From Pycnopodia helianthoides (lineage: Eukaryota > Echinodermata > Asteroidea > Forcipulatida > Asteriidae), in contig CM063256.1 of the NCBI GenBank assembly GCA_032158295.1, forward strand, positions 11,380,953-11,444,952: DNA of 64,000 bases, in the 5' to 3' direction. The notes under the pieces were generated by a model, which saw nothing but the letters and a program-made list of their open reading frames with translations, was not told the origin of the DNA and ran no database searches. The first letter of the stretch is position 1. Every line of letters begins with the position of its first letter. Below, piece after piece: positions 46,396 through 59,381 of the stretch. Position numbers and translations under genes: made by a program.

Positions 46396-46789
46396 TTAAA
46401 GGTACACGGTGCCTTGGATCGGGAGAGTTGGTCTATAAAAAGCATTTGTAATCGTTTGTTATAAAATGCACATGGTTAGAAAGATGTTTTAAAAGTAGAA
46501 TACAATGATCCACACAAATATGCCTCGAAATTGCGTGGTTTTCCTTTTACTTTGCGAACTATAACGGTCGGCCATTTTGTGGAGTCAACAATTTTATTTG
46601 ACTCCACAAAATGGCCGACCGAGTTAGTTCATGATGTCAAAGAAAAACCACGCAATTTCGAGGCATGTTTGTGTGGATCATTGTATTCTACTTTAAAACA
46701 TCTTTCTAACCATATGCATTTTATAACAAACGGTTACAAATGCTTTTTATAGACCAACTCGCCCGATCCAAGGCAACGTGTACCTTTAA
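46396..46789. mobile_element. Palindromic TTAA MITE, family 2, complete
   Basis: TTAA at both ends. The two arms of about 190 bp are nearly exact inverses (AGGTACACGGTGCCTTGG and CCAAGGCAACGTGTACCT), meeting at GGAGTCAACAATTTTATTTG. No coding capacity; the plus frame at 46531-46752 lies across the palindrome. Confidence 0.92.
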
Positions 46790-49098
46790 CTGCTTTTGTT
46801 ATACCAGTGAACCTGTTTGTGTGTGTGGTGTTGTCATTTAGCCTTTAATTAAGGAAGATTCTGCTAGTGTCGAAAAGTCAGGCCATTAAAACAATTTTGC
46901 TTTTGTAGATACGATGTCCTTCCAGGACGGAGCGGCTCCAGGTAATTTCTATATAATCACAGTTAAGATTCTTATTAAATTAGAATGATGAAGAACTTCG
47001 GCCCCGTTTTGGGCAGATAATCCCTCACACTGTGTGAGCCGACTGTTGTAAGGCTTGAGTGCACAGCCAGAAATGGGATCATTCATTTACACTATAGGGG
47101 ACAAAAGTACACTTCGTACGATGGGTGGTAGGTGGCAGGAAGCAAGAGGTGTTTAAAACAAAAACCTTGCAGTAATTGGGAGTAACGAATCAATTTCATT
47201 GAAATCAATTAAGTCGCATAAAATGTAGAGTAGATTACAAACAATATAAAGAAATATTGAACATAGTTTATATGATGACAATTGAAACTTCATGTTGCAC
47301 ACAAACTTGATTCGTCAAGATATTTCTGTACATCATTTAACAAAAAAAAAAGACATGAGACCCTTTTACTGATGTGGTGAGTGATAATGTTATGTAGTCC
47401 TATTTTTTTTTGCAATTTTTTAACGAAGTATTAGCATTTTTTGCATGCCCACCACATATTCTGCAAAAAACACCCCTATTAACTAAATGCAGTGATCCAG
47501 CCACATCGAGTGATGTTCTAGTCAAAGAAAAACACAAAATTACTCGATTCAAATAGACTTTCGGACATTAAAACCGCTACATTGTTGAATCAAAATGCTT
47601 TTTAGATATAAAATTATTGTTGGGGCATAAAGAATGATGAATTAAAACAACAAAAAGCTTTGCCAAACGACGTAGTCTGCTTCCGATTGAACGCTGTTTG
47701 TGCTTCGCGCGGTTTGATAAGGTCTAGCTTCCGGCCACATAACCGATTAGCCATATGGCTCGATGTCCACACTATGGAGGTCAAGCTTTCCCAAACGGAC
47801 TTCGTGATTTGACACAAAAAGTGCCCCTTTTTCCAGACCAACAATCACAAAACATGTTACATGGATGGAAAGCTTATTTTATCTAGTTTCATAAACCGTG
47901 CGACTTCTAGTGGTGCGAGCTTGCTAGCGAGATAGCCATTCAATTTAGTGGGACAACCCCCGCAAAAAATGACAAAATGTGGTGTGACCTCCATAGGAAA
48001 CTGATTATTTTAGCCAAAATGCACCTTTTTCAATCAAAAAGTGCCCCTCTTTGCTGGCTCTTAATTAAATAAAAAACGTATTGTTTCGAAAGAGGAATAT
48101 ATATACTATACGATGCCGAGCGACTTTGTAAGTTTAACAAAAACACTTTTCTAAAACTGAGGAAAACGTCTCCCGAGTGTGTGAATTTGAAGGGAATTTC
48201 CCGTGTTGAACGGGTCGCCGTGAAAGGCGTTGAGCAGATGCACGCTAGTTCTTCATATATCAATCTAATTTGATCCGGGCGTTGATGGAGTCTTCTTCTT
48301 CATTAATACTTCCTGTCTCGTTTCTGTTTTGAATACAAATCTATTAAAAAAATACTGGGTATAAATTACACATGTACTTCTGAGCCTAATTTATACCTTA
48401 CAGTCTTTTCGTTTCGCATGACATTAAAAACAGTTTCGATTGAGGATCATAAAGTAGGCACACTTTCTTCCGATACACAAATTGTACACATGATTACACG
48501 TATAGACCTTATGCACTGACGTCATCACGACGTCATCTCAGAGGTAAAACGATGACGAAACAATGGAGAACGCACATCTCGGTTACGCGCGGCGCAGAGG
48601 ATGAGCCAGTGAGCGATCTTCTTTTGACCTCTAGCTGGGGGCGTCATCAATCAGCTCAGGGTGTGATATTGGAATATTGGACAATGCATATTGGACACCA
48701 TCCCCCAAAATGAACGAACACCCTGTAAGCATTGATTTACAGAAAATAATTTCAATTGTGAGCCATTAAGGTACGGTTCAGCGATTGAGTCACCTTCTGC
48801 AGTAGATGGACCCCTTCAGTTTGCAGACGTGGATTTCGAAGAGAAGATAACCGAGAAAAAAAACTACCGGATGGATTATTCAAAGTAAACAATAATATTA
48901 TAGGCCCTTTGCAGTGACGTCACACGCTACTGCCGGCCGTACACAGGAAATGCTACTCCTAAAATGACACAACCGAAATAGAAAACGGTAATAATTTACA
49001 ATGAATCCTTACTCGGTGCTATCATGTTTGGGTTCAGACTTCCATAACTAACATCGGTCTTTAGTTTGTTTGTTTTTCAGATTAGAGGCAGGATATTC
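46790..49098. other. Intergenic, nothing recognised
   Basis: A possible mini-exon at 46909-46941 is too weak to call. Frames at 47614-47844 and 48030-48263 (both minus) show no known domain. Confidence 0.4.
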
Positions 49099-49786
49099 TT
49101 TTGGTAATTGTCACAGACTATAGTATCCCTACTTGGTGTATTCCAACATAAGCATAAGTGGGATTTGAAACTTTGCATGGTGGAAATACGATATGGAAAA
49201 GGTTTGCGGTGACAACCATGTACTACTTGTCTCTTATTGAGTTGGGGTGGTTCTGAAAAGAACCGTTGGTTATAACTCGACGTTTCGATCAGTATGCTCT
49301 GATCGTCTTCTGGAGAAAAAAGAAAGAAAAAAAGACGAAGACGATCAGAGCATACTGATCGAAGCGTCGAGTATAACCAACGGTTCTTTTCAGAACCACC
49401 CCAACTCAATAAGAGACAAGTATGGTTGTCACCGCAAACCCTTTCCATAACATAAGCATACATTAAAAACAACGCTGTGAAAATTTGAGCTCAAATGGAT
49501 CATCGAAGTTGCAAGAAAAGAATGCAAGAAAAAGTACCCGTGTTGCATATATAGAATTGTGTGCTTTCGAATGCCTGCTATGAGCAATGCTTCAATCCTG
49601 AAGCCTTCCTCAGATTCAAATATTTCAGTGAGAAATTACCTCTTTCTCCGAGACTACATTACTTCAGAGGAAGTCGTTTCTCACAATATTTTATACTATC
49701 AGCAGCTCTCAGGTGCTCCTTACCGAGTAAGTTTTTATGGTAATGCATTTCTTGAGTAATTACCCAAATTTATCCACTGCCTTTAA
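49099..49786. mobile_element. TTAA MITE interrupted by a nested element
   Basis: 49099-49156 and 49449-49786 together resemble the complete MITE at 34475-34851 (GGTAATTGTCA near the left, CCACTGCCTTTAA at the right). The left terminus is missing. The interruption is the palindromic element 49157-49448. Confidence 0.78.
49157..49448. mobile_element. Palindromic hammerhead-like element
   Basis: About 290 bp flanked by the exact direct repeat AACATAAGCATA (49145-49156, 49449-49460). Two inverted copies share GGTTTGCGGTGACAACCAT, the hairpin GGTTC-TGAAAA-GAACC (49249-49264), and GATCAG-AGCATA-CTGATC-GAA(A/G)CGTCGAG. They are separated by a purine-rich spacer near 49315-49340. The catalytic start reads CAGAAGA and CGAAGA instead of CTGAAGA, so the core is damaged. 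Confidence 0.82.
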
Positions 49787-52700
49787 CTCGGCTTTGTTAT
49801 TTTGCTGTGCACTGAACAAAACTGGGGTGTTACATTAATTATCTTGGTATCCATATGTGAGAACACCGACATTGTGTTAATTTCACCTACATAGTTACAA
49901 TGTATGTGGATAACTAACACCATGGTGTTGTCACATATAGATACCGGAAAGAATCAGTTTAACACCCCAGTTTCTGCATGTCGATAGTAATTTCAACTAA
50001 ACAAAGTATAGGTTTTCCCGGCCAATTTAACAAATTTTTCAATCAATTTAACGCCAGTTTCATTTAATTTAGATCGAAGTTGAAATAACACGCAGATAGT
50101 AATTCAAAAATTAAAAAGAATCATTCAATTTCATTATCCGAGCATTCTACCATCTCTTAGCTTCACCCGTCTTCATAAGAGGTGCATTCAAGTTAAACAT
50201 GTTGCAATGTTCATTCAATTTCGTCTGAAGCAGTTGCAAGGGTTAGTCGTGCATTCATTTTCATCATTGGGCAAACATTTTTCAAATTCTTTCAAGCATT
50301 TTCTTACATTAAATGCATGTCTTACTGTCTTCATTCCTATAAAAGCCTGAGCATCTCAAAGTTAACTAAAACTGCCGTTTTCAATCCGTGGATGAACACC
50401 TTGCTTTCTCAGATATATTTCTGTGCAAGTTTTCAGACCAATAAGATGGCGGCCCGTACGAGTAACACAAAGAAAGAATAAACATATCCGCAGCAAGAGC
50501 ATATCTTATAGAATTATGAAGGAATTAAGTTTAAACTGACATTACAGTAGCCTTTGAGAAAGATCTGAACGTCAGACTCATGTGTCTTTTTTGTTGAAAG
50601 TTTTAAACAATGATTAAATGAACAAAACAAATCATTAATCCTGTTAAGTTTTTTATGCTTTGTGATCCAGCTTAATTACTTTGTTACTTTCAAAGTTTGC
50701 AGCCAGCATATAATGAAAAAGGACCTTATAGATGAAATTACAGATCATTTAAATTTGAATTATCACTTCATGAAAATGACTGCCCATAAACGAATAAGAA
50801 AGGAAAAACACCGTCACATGTCTTGTGCGCTCCACCGCTCTTAAATTTGAATGCTATAAAAGTGAAAAGACTCGAAAAATGTCATGCAATAATGCAAACG
50901 TTTGAGATTTGAATGCACCAAAAAGAAATAGAATGATCCTTAACGAAAACGAATGATAAAAACAAAGTCCTGATTGCCCACAAAATTAAATTGATTGCTC
51001 CAAAACGGAAAAAGAAACCCTACTATGCCCTGGTGCGTAAAAATCGAGTGAAATCGAATTCTTGAAAATGAAAATGAACGAAAACTTTTGGAAATTGACC
51101 GGGAAAACCTATAATATTAAGTTTATGGTTTCACAACAAATATGATATTTGTTGTTTTGAGGGGTGTTTTCAATCTAATTTGATACGGGCGTTAATGGAG
51201 GGCTGGGAAGCCAATCACTGAAAACAGGATTATTGCTTCATTTAGTTCTCGAACAGCCTAATTATCTTAGATTTTGAAACTTAAAATGGGGGCGTAGCTG
51301 TTCAGGCCAGATCTTTCTCAATCAACCAATCAACCAATCATTCAAAAACATTGCTGCAATTAAAACAAAAATGCGATCACTTATGACAAGAATCGTATAA
51401 TAACGTAATAGCGTATAAAGGTATTAACATACAGGGTTGGTGAGGATAAATAACGTCATTGCTTAATTTTAGTCTCAAAGATTAAGGATTTATGAGGCTC
51501 ATACTGGAACAATATTTTTGAGTGAAATATTTCCCTCAGACATGAGCTCATCTTATTCGAGGAAACTGTATCTAAAACCCCAAAACCAAACAAACAAACA
51601 AACAAACAAACAAACAAACAACAAACGCAACAGCTGATTTCGGTTGCATGTAACAATTAAAATGGAGGACAGTGTGTTCACATGCTGACAATTTTCACAG
51701 GACTGCGATTTCATTTACATATTATAGGGTTACAAAAAAAATAAAAAATCTGAAATCAAAGCGTAAAGGGGTTTTACCCAAAAGTCAAAGTTTGCATTTT
51801 TGTATTGAGGTCTACCTGATTTAATCGTAAGGCTAAAATTAAGTTTAAACCCCAAATGAATTCAAAGGAAAAACAAAAGCCTACACATTTTTGTTTCTTC
51901 AACTTCCAACCAAACGGCTGTCCGTACATGGTGAACGAAAACTTTACCTCCCCCCCCCCCCATTTCAATCCGTGTGTTCACGTTTTTAAAGTTCAAGTTT
52001 TTTTTTAATCCAGCTTACTGCAGAAAATTTGACAATGTTGCCCAAAAAGGGGTCTGCATGGTTTATCCTCTTGTTTTGTTTGCCAGGACCTTTCTGCAAA
52101 ACATTATGGTTATTATAAGTTAAGGTGCAAAATCTAACTGACTAAATAGATCAACCGACGTATCGCAACCCAAGAAAAACAAGCAGCTAGGTCGCAAAAC
52201 TTTGTCAAAATGCGCTAACAATGTATTTGGTTCATAAATTGCAACTGCTCAAAAAGAACTAAATAAACTGCGTCAATAATTAATTTTGCAGTTTGTGGGA
52301 CTGCGAGCGCCTGATGTTTTACTTGGGCCGCCGGCCTAAAAGGTTGCGGACCCCCTGGACTTGAAAAAGTAGGGTATCAACAAGTATGTAGCTCTTTAGG
52401 AATCATCGACCCCCCCCCCTCCCCCCGTACAACGATGAGGCGAAACTACACATGCAGGCCGTTCGCAAAGAAATTTAAGTAATATTGATTGTGATGTGGT
52501 ATAATAATTTAGCTGTTGCGCACGGCTTACCAATAAAAACGACCTATGGTCTAAAATGCTTTTGAGCTGCAATTAATTAAGTCTGGAATCTGGCGTCTGG
52601 GGTTCCATTTTGGTGAAGGTCTTGGGTAGTCCTGGGTGCCAAAATGTGTTTTGTTGTTACGCAACAGATCATTCTACCGGAGCCGAGACAATCGGTCCGG

Positions 52701-55168
52701 AGCAAATTTATCCCAAACACTTACGTCATAAATCTTCTCAACTTATCTATAAAGATACATAAAAAATGGCCTTGAATCCATGACGTCATAAAATCTGTTG
52801 AGCTGGATGGACTGAGACAATCTATTAGGATTTCCACTTCGGTTCAATTGTTTGTTTTTGATAGACTTCTTTTGGTTTCACACCGACCGAATGACAGGAT
52901 ACAATGTGAGTGGGGAGTTACGAGCGTTTCAAGATTGGCTAATATATAAAGGGCCTATACGTACGTAAAGAAGAAGGAAACAAATTATTCATAAAGAGAA
53001 GCAGGGGAACTCGATCACATAAAACTAGATATTATTATCACGGCTCACTGGCTGGGAGCGGCTCTGGGATGAGTGTCCGTGGGTAGACATTCAAACCAGG
53101 GACCTATAAAAACGAAAGTGGGTCCCCGGTTGGGCAAAGGTCCCCGGTTGGGAAGTCTGTACAAAACCAATGGGAGCAGTTTCCCAAAAAGTTAATGTCC
53201 CCAAACAAAAGAGGGACAATGGGAGGTCCCCATAATGTCCGCATATGGAGGTCCGGCATGTGTTTACGGCGTTGAAACTGAGGACTATTAACAAAAGGGA
53301 TCCAGTGTTTTGACAGAGCGAGGACAGTAATCGCTTCGCTTTTATGTAAAAAAAAAAAAAACCCATGGGGCGTCGCTAAAAAAAACTTTGTCCAAACAAT
53401 GGGAGAACAAGGAGAAGTCCTCGGTTTACAGGATTTACAAACATGTTTGCGTGTGGGGGGGGGGGGGTACCGTGGGTTGCTATATGATATCCCTAATTCA
53501 AACATTACTGACATAAACTTATTTCGCAATTCCACCCAAAATTCCCATTTCGGTCATCAACATGATACTGTATTCTCCATCGATAAATAATTTTCAAAGA
53601 ATGCAATCTAGCGTCATAGGTATTGTCCAGTTGTATCTAAAATGTGGAGCATAAGTGCGATATGTCTGTTAACTAGCAAAAAAAAACATTTGCTTCTACT
53701 CGTAGAGAAGCTCCCAGTCCCCCGGAATCTTTACACGCGCCCCAGACGCGAACAAACATGGTACATTAGACCATCCTAACGTCGAGATTGAGATATCGGT
53801 TCTGTCTTTGATCCCGTAACCCCCCGCCCCCTACTTATTTTGTCACCAGTGGCCGGAATATGGGCCCATTCGCAGTATCACCCGTTTTCAATTCCTTTTC
53901 TTAGCTTTAATAATAACTCTATTGTCAATTTCTATTGGTTATTCTCCTAGTCAGTGACATTTGATACTTTGAAGAGAAAAAGGTTGTAGTTGAATTTAAG
54001 TTGGAGAGATGCTCGTCCCCGAACCGCTTCCGACACCATCTCCTTTTCCCCCATTGCCCGATACTGTTTTGTGACAGGTGTAAACAAATAGCGCCCTCTG
54101 TGAAGATGCAGCCCCAGGATTTTAACCTTCTCTCTCCATGACCCAAAACATACAATAGACCTTTCCATTGTTGATAAACAAACCGCGCTGGTTGGCTTGG
54201 ACGGCCGAATGGCAGCAAAACATTCAATCGTGTTGACAGAATGTTGTGACCAAACCCAACGTTTCTTCAAACTTTCAATTAAAAAAAAATACATCCCATG
54301 ATTGATTGCTTTGTTTCCAACAAACTCAACAGTATTTTGAATAGCTGTGTAACATTGTTACAAACTGTGGCTATCTGATTTTGCTTTGCATTTATGGCTT
54401 CCCATAGTTTTCGAACCTTGGTTTACAACATTTCAGGCTGTGACGTTGCAAAGGAAAAGTCTGTACTCTACCTTCATGCATGGAGGGCTACCTCCATGCT
54501 CCATGATAGTGGAGTTGCATTACATGAATGCTTCGAAAAATTCAATATCTAAGACAGTAAATCGATCAAAGTTGAACAATCATTCTCATATTTTAAAATT
54601 TCCACCATAAAAATTCCCCCCATTCGATAATGTAGTCACCCAATAATTCCTGTTTCTGATTGGTCTATTGATTAAATGCCATATCAAACACAAAACCGTG
54701 GGTCTTCAAAACATAGTACTTTAGTAGTAGTGGGCCGCCGGCGAAGAGAAGTCGTAAGTACATTATTTTTTTACATTAATATATATAGTCCTACTAATTA
54801 AGGGGCTTTTATTTTACCACACATAATATCATTACGGGTAATTTTCTATACAGTGTGTTACTGTTAGCTGTCACCCAAGCGGTCAGGGACCGTAGGAGAA
54901 GCTTGGTTTCAATCTGCCCAGGGTTTGGACTACTCTGTCACTTGTCAGATTGGGTCAGTGTTCTACCTCCATGGTGTCAGTGTTGTTGCACTTCTAATTC
55001 TATCTAGAGTAGCGCAACGGAGGGGTATCCCAACGGATACTATGGCGTCTAACACCAACTAGTACTAGTACTACATTCCTGTGCAAATTTCACAAAATCT
55101 GTTCGTTAGAGATTTTAAACTGTTGATATTTTATCTGCATATGCCCTGTTCATATTAAACTGGAAATG
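49787..55168. other. Intergenic, A/T-rich
   Basis: 51401-51720 is an inverted relative of the repeats at 34080 and 35640, with (CAAA)n. 53095-53240 has repeated GTCCCC segments. Overlapping frames at 53091-53535 and 53925-54294 (-) have no recognised domain. No gene supported. Confidence 0.4.
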
Positions 55169-55821
55169 CTTAAATCTTAGACCCAGTAACTGGGGCGCTG
55201 TACTCCTTTTTCAAAATTTTGACATTATCTGTCGTACTAGCAGACTAGCGCCCCAGCGAAAGCTACCAAAAATATGGGGAAGTGCAATATTTTCATAAAA
55301 AATCAGAGATGTCACACCAAAAATGCCCCAGAATGACGGAAATACCCAACGAATTACCTTCAAAACTGCCAACTGGCCTCTCCATATGTTTAAGATGTAA
55401 CACCAGGCATGAAATTGTACTCACGGAAATTTGTCCGGCTAAAAAAGGATGATTTTTGAGACATTCCCGGTTTCCGTTGATCATGTCCAGCCATCGTTTT
55501 CATGGCTACCCTGCGGGGGTCCTACTAAAAGCCGACAACACGCCGACAACAAGTCCAGAGTGCCGACAACACGCCGACAACAAGTTTCAGATACCTTAAA
55601 ACCAGCAAATAAACCAAGGTTTTTTTAGAAATATGTGTACTATGTAATATTAACAAAAATGCAATGGCATAACTTCACGAAAAGTCCGAATTTTTAACCA
55701 GAAAAAAACACGAAAATACACGGAGTGCGGTCGGACGCCATCTTGGCCTCTAGTACGACAGATAATGTCAAAATTTTGAAAAAGGAGTACAGCGCCCCAG
55801 TTACTGGGTCTACTTAAATCT
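55169..55821. mobile_element. TIR element with 9-bp target duplication
   Basis: The direct repeat CTTAAATCT at 55169-55177 and 55813-55821 encloses inverted ends of about 65 bp that begin TAGACCCAGTAACTGGGGCG (55178 on) and end CGCCCCAGTTACTGGGTCTA (to 55812). The interior has the short tandem repeat CACGCCGACAACAAGT near 55550-55585 and no transposase. A 9-bp duplication with long inverted ends suggests a Mutator-like (MULE) non-autonomous element. Confidence 0.88.
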
Positions 55822-56080
55822 AGAATAATCTACATGTATTACTAGACAAAAACAACAAAAAGCTTGCAATTTGTACATGTTATCTGCATGCACTCGGTTC
55901 TAGGTTCATTTCTTTTAAAACCATACAAACAACTTAGTGATTCCTTCCTTCCCAGGTACAGTCAAATGAATTGGACATTTCCAAGTCCTGTGTCCAATTT
56001 TAACACCTCTGTAGGCCTACTGTACTGTGTAGTGTAAAATTAATTTATACATTTAATCTTTGTTATTAATCATAACACAG
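55822..56080. other. Upstream sequence of the first coding exon of PARPBP
   Basis: It ends in a splice acceptor (TAACACAG before 56081), so a non-coding first exon should lie further upstream. It was not found. Confidence 0.45.
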
Positions 56081-56120
56081 AATGAGGATCATCATTTGAG
56101 TCAAGAAAATCACACTCACG

Positions 56121-56453
56121 ATGACAACCGATGACCATACGTGTAGGTGGACCACTAGTGAACAAAGATCCGTTTTCTTTCTGACTGGTCATAGCGAGAT
56201 TCACCTTCATCTACCCTCAATAACACACTCCATTCAGAAGCTACCATGCATGGGGGACCAACCCTCCGAGTTCACTTACATTGGAACAGCGAGGCCTCAA
56301 GGGTGCGCATTGCCAGCCATCAAATCACCATCGCAGCTTTTAGTTGAGCTGTATCGGTGCCATAAACCACTGGGTACAGGGGGTAACACCATACTGTCTG
56401 TTGAATCGCAGATGGCCGTTCTACAGCTCTGCCTTGCTGAACACAACAAACAG
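56121..56453 (+). CDS. PARPBP: PARPBP (PARI), first coding exon
   Basis: 111 codons from ATG 56121; an in-frame stop lies at 56097-56099, within the same exon (56081-56453), which supports this start. The last third, SPSQLLVELYR... to MAVLQLCLAEHNKQ, lines up with the N-terminus of vertebrate PARI. The first about 65 residues have no vertebrate counterpart that I recognise. PARI binds PCNA and RAD51 and restrains homologous recombination at replication forks in the nucleus; it resembles UvrD-type helicases without ATPase activity. Phase 0 at the donor (GTTTGA, weak but in place). Confidence 0.82.
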
Positions 56454-58143
56454 GTTTGAATTTGTATAAAATTGATATTTATACTAGTCTTAGAGCAAGG
56501 ACAGAAGCATTGAGAAAGGAATGAAGTATTTAAACTGGTTGTGCTTTTTAGAAATGTGGAAAAAAGTTCAATTAAGCTGATTGCAAACTGCTTTTCTACG
56601 CGAAGGACGATGGTTTTTAATGCAAAAAATAGTTAACGGCCCCGATAGCAGAGTCTTTCTCAAAGAGTAAATTAACAACACAACACACCGACCTAGAATT
56701 AAATGGAGGCCATGCCCTCCGTTGCCCTGGTTTCGGGCTTCAAAAGTGTCCCATAGACTTTAAAATTTTGAAATGGAAGTGCCCTCTGCAAAATGAAAAT
56801 GGCCTTGCCCTCTCAAAGAAAAGATTCCAGGGACCAGGCCTGAACACACATACTTGTAAACTGGTAGGCCCTATATTGAGTTTACAGAAACAGTCAAGTG
56901 GATGAAAGAAATGAAAATGCAGAGAGAGATACATACGTAGAGGCAGAAAACCCACAGAAGAAGGGGATGAACATCGATTAACTTGCAGCGAAGCACCCAA
57001 CCACAGTGCTTTGGCACATATCAAGAAAAACATAACAATTTCAAAATGGTAGATCCCAACCCCCCGTGATACTCCGTGATATCCTGCAGTGTACCAATAC
57101 ACACGTTTTAGGAGGGGTGTCAATCAACGGGGGTCGTCAATTTGGTCAGGAGGGGTGGTGGAAAAAATGTTTCCCCATAGCTCATGCACAAACTCCTAGC
57201 GGCACGTGCGGCACAGATCACTACCACAGCTTAGTGGTAAGGCATGTTGTGTCTGACCGCTCTAGGTTCAATAGCCTTTTGTGAATGAAGGTCTTGTGAT
57301 CTTGTGCCGACAGCAGACTGTTTTAGCAGACATAAATCATTGAGATAAGGCAGAACAGACCCTCTTAAAGGTATTGTACACTTTTGGTAACAGCTCAAAA
57401 TCAGTGTCCACATTTTGTGTGATTAAACATATGCATGAACAAACAAACCTGTGAAAGTTTGAGCTCAATTGGTCATCGAGGTCACGAGAAAATAGTGAAA
57501 AGAGATCTCATGTGTTTTCTGTTTTTCAAAATTATCGCGCGCGATAATTACTATTGTTTTACTCGTTTCTCAGAAACGATAGCATTTTAGGCAGAAATAT
57601 GTTAAGGAACCCTTTCTACCATTACTTATTTTAAATCATGTAAGTTATGTGTGAATCTGTGAACATTGTGTTTTTCGATCTTACCAATAGTGTACAGGGC
57701 CTTTAACCTCTTAACCTATCAAATGGGCCAGCCACACCATTGTGACAGGATGACGTAACACCGTTGGCCCAAAACAGGTGCATCGGTGCAGGGTTAAGGA
57801 GTCAAGGGAGGGGATAGAGGGAAGGGGCTAATTTCAATGTGTTTATAAAAATAAAATGCAACTCTTAACTTTCCTTTCATCCCGTCACTGGGCAGCATGT
57901 AATTGTTTTCTATATGAAAGAAATTTACCTCTATAAATTTATCTTGCAGATTAATTTGAAGGTCTTTTTTTTTAGAAGGTTTAAATTGTAGTCGCAGTTT
58001 TCCACAAACTGATAACATGGAGAGTCCCTGTCAATCATACTGCACTTTAAATTTCACTCCCTGCTTTATGTTGTCATAACGATGCTTTTAAAAAAGATTC
58101 TCAATCAAGAGTCATTCACTTTGTACATTTCATTATTTTCCAG
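56454..58143 (+). other. PARPBP intron with MITE and tRNA-like repeat
   Basis: 57365-57706 is a TTAA-flanked MITE (AGGTATTGTACACTTTTGG at the left; CAATAGTGTACAGGGCC at the right). 57215-57300 has tRNA-like boxes (TTAGTGGTAAGGC, GGTTCAATAGCC), probably a SINE head. Frames inside are not conserved. Confidence 0.6.
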
Positions 58144-58455
58144 AAGTATGATGTTTACGACACAGACACAAGTGAAGTTCTGCAGATGTTAAACGAGCTG
58201 AATAATCAAAAACTCTCGACAACGCTCTCCGATGACGCTTCAGTGCAAGACAGCTCTGAGAGTTCATCGTCGGAGGAGGAGGAGGAAACCGTGAGAGGTC
58301 TGTACGAGGCGTTTCTCAAGAGCTGCAATATGGTGGATATGATGGATGTTTATCACCAAGTCAAGACACTGGCCGAGACTGACGAGGGTTGGCTTAAGTT
58401 GTTCAGAGCAAAACGTGGGTTGATAGTGGTGCAGTGGCCCCAGGAAGTGCTTGAG
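58144..58455 (+). CDS. PARPBP: PARPBP, second coding exon
   Basis: 104 codons, phase 0 to phase 0, acceptor TTTTCCAG, donor GTAAAT. It contains an acidic Ser/Glu run (SSSSEEEEE, about codons 43-51), then LYEAFLKSCNMVDMMDVYHQ, which matches the vertebrate segment with the pattern Y..FLK..NM.D..DVY. A good landmark for orthology. Confidence 0.92.
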
Positions 58456-59165
58456 GTAAATTAACAGACAGTTGAACTTCCTGATCAGGGCTCGAATTTA
58501 ACACTGGACCGCCGGCCCGAGGCCAGTGAAATTAGCATCAGGCCAGTGAACTCGTGACCGGACAAGCCCGGTGGTCTTTATTTTGATGAATAGTGCCTAC
58601 ATGTAGCTCACAAGGCCGAACGGCCACTGACTTCAAGGTGAGGGTTACACTTAACTGATTTGGTCTGTCGACCCAAATCAACTGACACCAGGGGCACGTT
58701 GCCACCTACTCCTGGGGCTGAAACAGGGTTACCCCCTTCACAGTCCGTAAGGATGTCGCCATGGGTATCATCCACTAGGAGCCTGGCTGGTAGAGCAGAA
58801 TGCACTACCTTCCCAGCTTTTTTACAAAGCAATTATGGTTAAGTGCCTTGCTCAACAGCACAGATGTCATGACCGGGATTCGAACCCACACTCTTCTGTG
58901 TTTTTCAATTGAATAATAGTAGGCTATTTTCTCATTGTGTAATATCTTTGTGAAAAAAAGTTGACAATGAAGCAGTCTGATAGTATCTTTTAATTCTATG
59001 TAGAGTATCGAAAAACACATCAGACCTGACTAACAAAAGTGATAAATTAATTATGTTAAAATTTATCTGTGGTATTATTTTGTTTCTGTAAGGTCCGCAC
59101 TAAAATTTTCATTTATTTGACATTATGTTTTCCACATTTTATTTGTGAACTTTGTGTTTTTAAAG
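58456..59165 (+). other. PARPBP intron with repeat fragments
   Basis: 58489-58580 resembles the left part of the element at 33276. 58843-58900 is a SINE head on the minus strand (GGGTTCGAATCCCGGTCATG). Confidence 0.65.
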
Positions 59166-59381
59166 AGGAACATTCTAAGACTTCTCTGTGGGCAGCCGGG
59201 GACAGTCACAGAAATCAACGTTGACATTCACACTGATGCTCTAGAGGAAGTAAATGTTGACAACATCAGACTACGTGTTACACAGAGAGACTGGGAGACA
59301 CTCCAGGACACGGCGGAGGGCAATACGTCATGCTCCGCTTCCTCACCCGAGATACCAAGATCGCCCGTTTCAACCACAGAA
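59166..59381 (+). CDS. PARPBP: PARPBP, third coding exon
   Basis: 72 codons, phase 0 to 0, acceptor TTTTTAAAG, donor GTAGGT. Starts RNILRLLCGQPG and ends in a Ser/Pro-rich piece (SCSASSPEIPRSPVS). The vertebrate protein also has a Ser/Pro segment at this position (LLDFLSGKQ then SIPTSPTS). Less conserved than its neighbours. Confidence 0.85.

Noticed and set aside
46909..46941. Mini-exon (ATG TCC TTC CAG ... donor GTAATT)
   Set aside because: Acceptor and donor fit, but joining to the exon at 56081 gives an immediate stop, and nothing else supports it.
53091..53535. Overlapping minus-strand frames as genes
   Set aside because: Built on GTCCCC repeats and homopolymers; no domain or conserved context.
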